This document shows positions 63,604 to 64,000 of a DNA stretch of 64,000 nucleotides, one piece after another. Location: positions 124,001 through 188,000 of the forward strand of contig JANSXH010000002.1 in NCBI GenBank assembly GCA_024743055.1, written 5' to 3'. The DNA is from Pseudomonadota bacterium. Its GTDB lineage: Bacteria; Pseudomonadota; Alphaproteobacteria; Sneathiellales; Sneathiellaceae. Position numbers and translations under genes: made by a program. A model generated the notes under the pieces. The model had not been told where the DNA came from. It searched no databases and saw nothing but the letters and a program-made list of their open reading frames with translations. How positions within the stretch are numbered: position 1 is the stretch's first letter; the number at the start of each line of letters is the position of its first letter.

Positions 63604-63993
63604 TCAGGGCAAAAAATTGGCCCGCTCCTCCACAAAGCGAGAAACTTGTTCTCGGATCCAGAGATGGCGCTGATAAATCTGGCGAGCTGCCTCCGTTGTG
63701 CAGGGCAGCGCCGCCCCGTCCTCAATCATGTTGTCCCAGCGCACCGTCAGGGCGGCCAGCCGCTCGATCAGCCGTTCTTCCAGGTCCGCTGCTTTCAGTT
63801 CGGCCTTGGGATCAGCGAGATGACGGTCAAGCTGTTGACGCAGCAGTGCCCGATAGCTGGCCGCATCTTCCCCCTGCAGCCAGATCCGCACCGACAGGGC
63901 CTCTTTTGTTTTTGGATGGCACAAGGTCAGGGGTGCCCCCGCCTCGGCCAGCGCCCCGAGATCAAAATCCGCGAGATCAAACTCAGTTTTCAT
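63604..63993 (-). CDS. first tail assembly chaperone (G-like, GTA g10 type)
   Basis: A 129-residue helical protein, MKTEFDLADFDLGALAEAGAPL at the start, with an all-helical C-terminal region (about 60-129). The length and order (between the major tail protein side and the tape measure) fit the phage tail chaperone G. Two codons before its stop it carries a TTTTTTG slippery heptamer. The window ends 7 bases upstream of its ATG. Confidence 0.8.
   Translation of the reverse strand: MKTEFDLADFDLGALAEAGAPLTLCHPKTKEALSVRIWLQGEDAASYRALLRQQLDRHLADPKAELKAADLEERLIERLAALTVRWDNMIEDGAALPCTTEAARQIYQRHLWIREQVSRFVEERANFLP
63610..63616 (-). other. predicted -1 programmed frameshift site, T_TTT_TTG
   Basis: On the minus strand the codons are AAT TTT TTG CCC TGA. 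Slipping back one base at T_TTT_TTG gives TTT TTT GCC CTG AAA, which reads in frame into the second chaperone with no stop. Confidence 0.65.
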
Positions 63994-64000
63994 GTGGCAC

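Noticed and set aside
63324-63725. A third open frame across the tail chaperone junction (other shift direction)
   Set aside because: Its sequence is Gly/Arg/Ala-rich and unlike a chaperone, it overlaps both real genes, and the slippery heptamer favours -1 into the other frame.
1-64000. CRISPR arrays, insertion sequences, rRNA genes
   Set aside because: No regularly spaced direct repeats, transposase genes or ribosomal RNA sequence were seen on reading the window.

Overview
The window reads as a chromosomal segment of a marine-type alphaproteobacterium with moderate GC. The evidence is the run of lineage-typical neighbourhoods: yajC-secD-secF-Mth938, serS-surE-pcm-LysM/M23, tatA-tatB-tatC, nagZ-scpA-scpB with an SPOR protein and an ArgRS-like gene upstream, erpA-xth, popZ-valS, tolC next to a PCMT paralog, and a gene-transfer-agent (GTA) type tail module. 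Genus cannot be settled from the sequence. VPLPA-CTERM proteins, dispersed single genes and compact operons would fit orders such as Sneathiellales, Kiloniellales or Emcibacterales.

Layout. 1-17 kb is mostly housekeeping on the minus strand: an NDUFAF6-like prenyltransferase-fold protein, sodB, a PuuD-like membrane protein, an NDUFAF3-like protein, the Sec accessory genes, a DUF815 ATPase, a thioesterase, an NlpD-like amidase activator, pcm/surE/serS, tatABC, and an FbpB/FbpC iron transporter without its binding protein. At 17.1-17.4 kb a Fur-like box and a perfect FNR/FixK-type palindrome lie between that transporter and a divergent BvgS-like hybrid kinase. At 20-25.5 kb is the scpB-scpA-M50-nagZ-SPOR-'argS' block. 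The last gene has the N-terminal and anticodon-binding domains of arginyl-tRNA synthetase but lacks the catalytic core. 25.5-32 kb holds erpA, xth, a membrane protein with an L7/L12-like tail, a lipoprotein, ilvD, and an unusual Cys/His-motif plus transmembrane plus OmpA fusion.

32-45.5 kb carries an acyl-CoA ligase, VPLPA-CTERM proteins, an amidase, valS, popZ, tolC with a PCMT paralog, and an MHS-family transporter. 45.5-55.8 kb has two tRNA genes (Cys, Asn), small metabolic enzymes, a solitary RES-domain protein, two more CTERM proteins and a CigR-like secreted protein. 56-64 kb is a tightly packed minus-strand tail cluster running off the right edge: tail chaperones, a short tape measure, DUF2460, DUF2163, NlpC/P60, a 1109-residue baseplate protein, a C1q-like fibre protein, then coiled-coil/TM and holin-like small proteins.

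Most notable: (i) the ArgRS relative without catalytic core, in the slot usually held by argS; (ii) a T_TTT_TTG slippery heptamer two codons before the stop of the first tail chaperone, leading by -1 shift exactly into the second one; (iii) a GTA-type baseplate protein with a propeller-like insert where RcGTA has a TIM barrel; (iv) four CTERM-tagged secreted proteins, two with near-identical terminators; (v) the Cys/His-knuckle/TM/OmpA protein; (vi) overlapping iron and oxygen control signals at 17.1-17.2 kb. All family assignments come from reading the sequence, with no database search.
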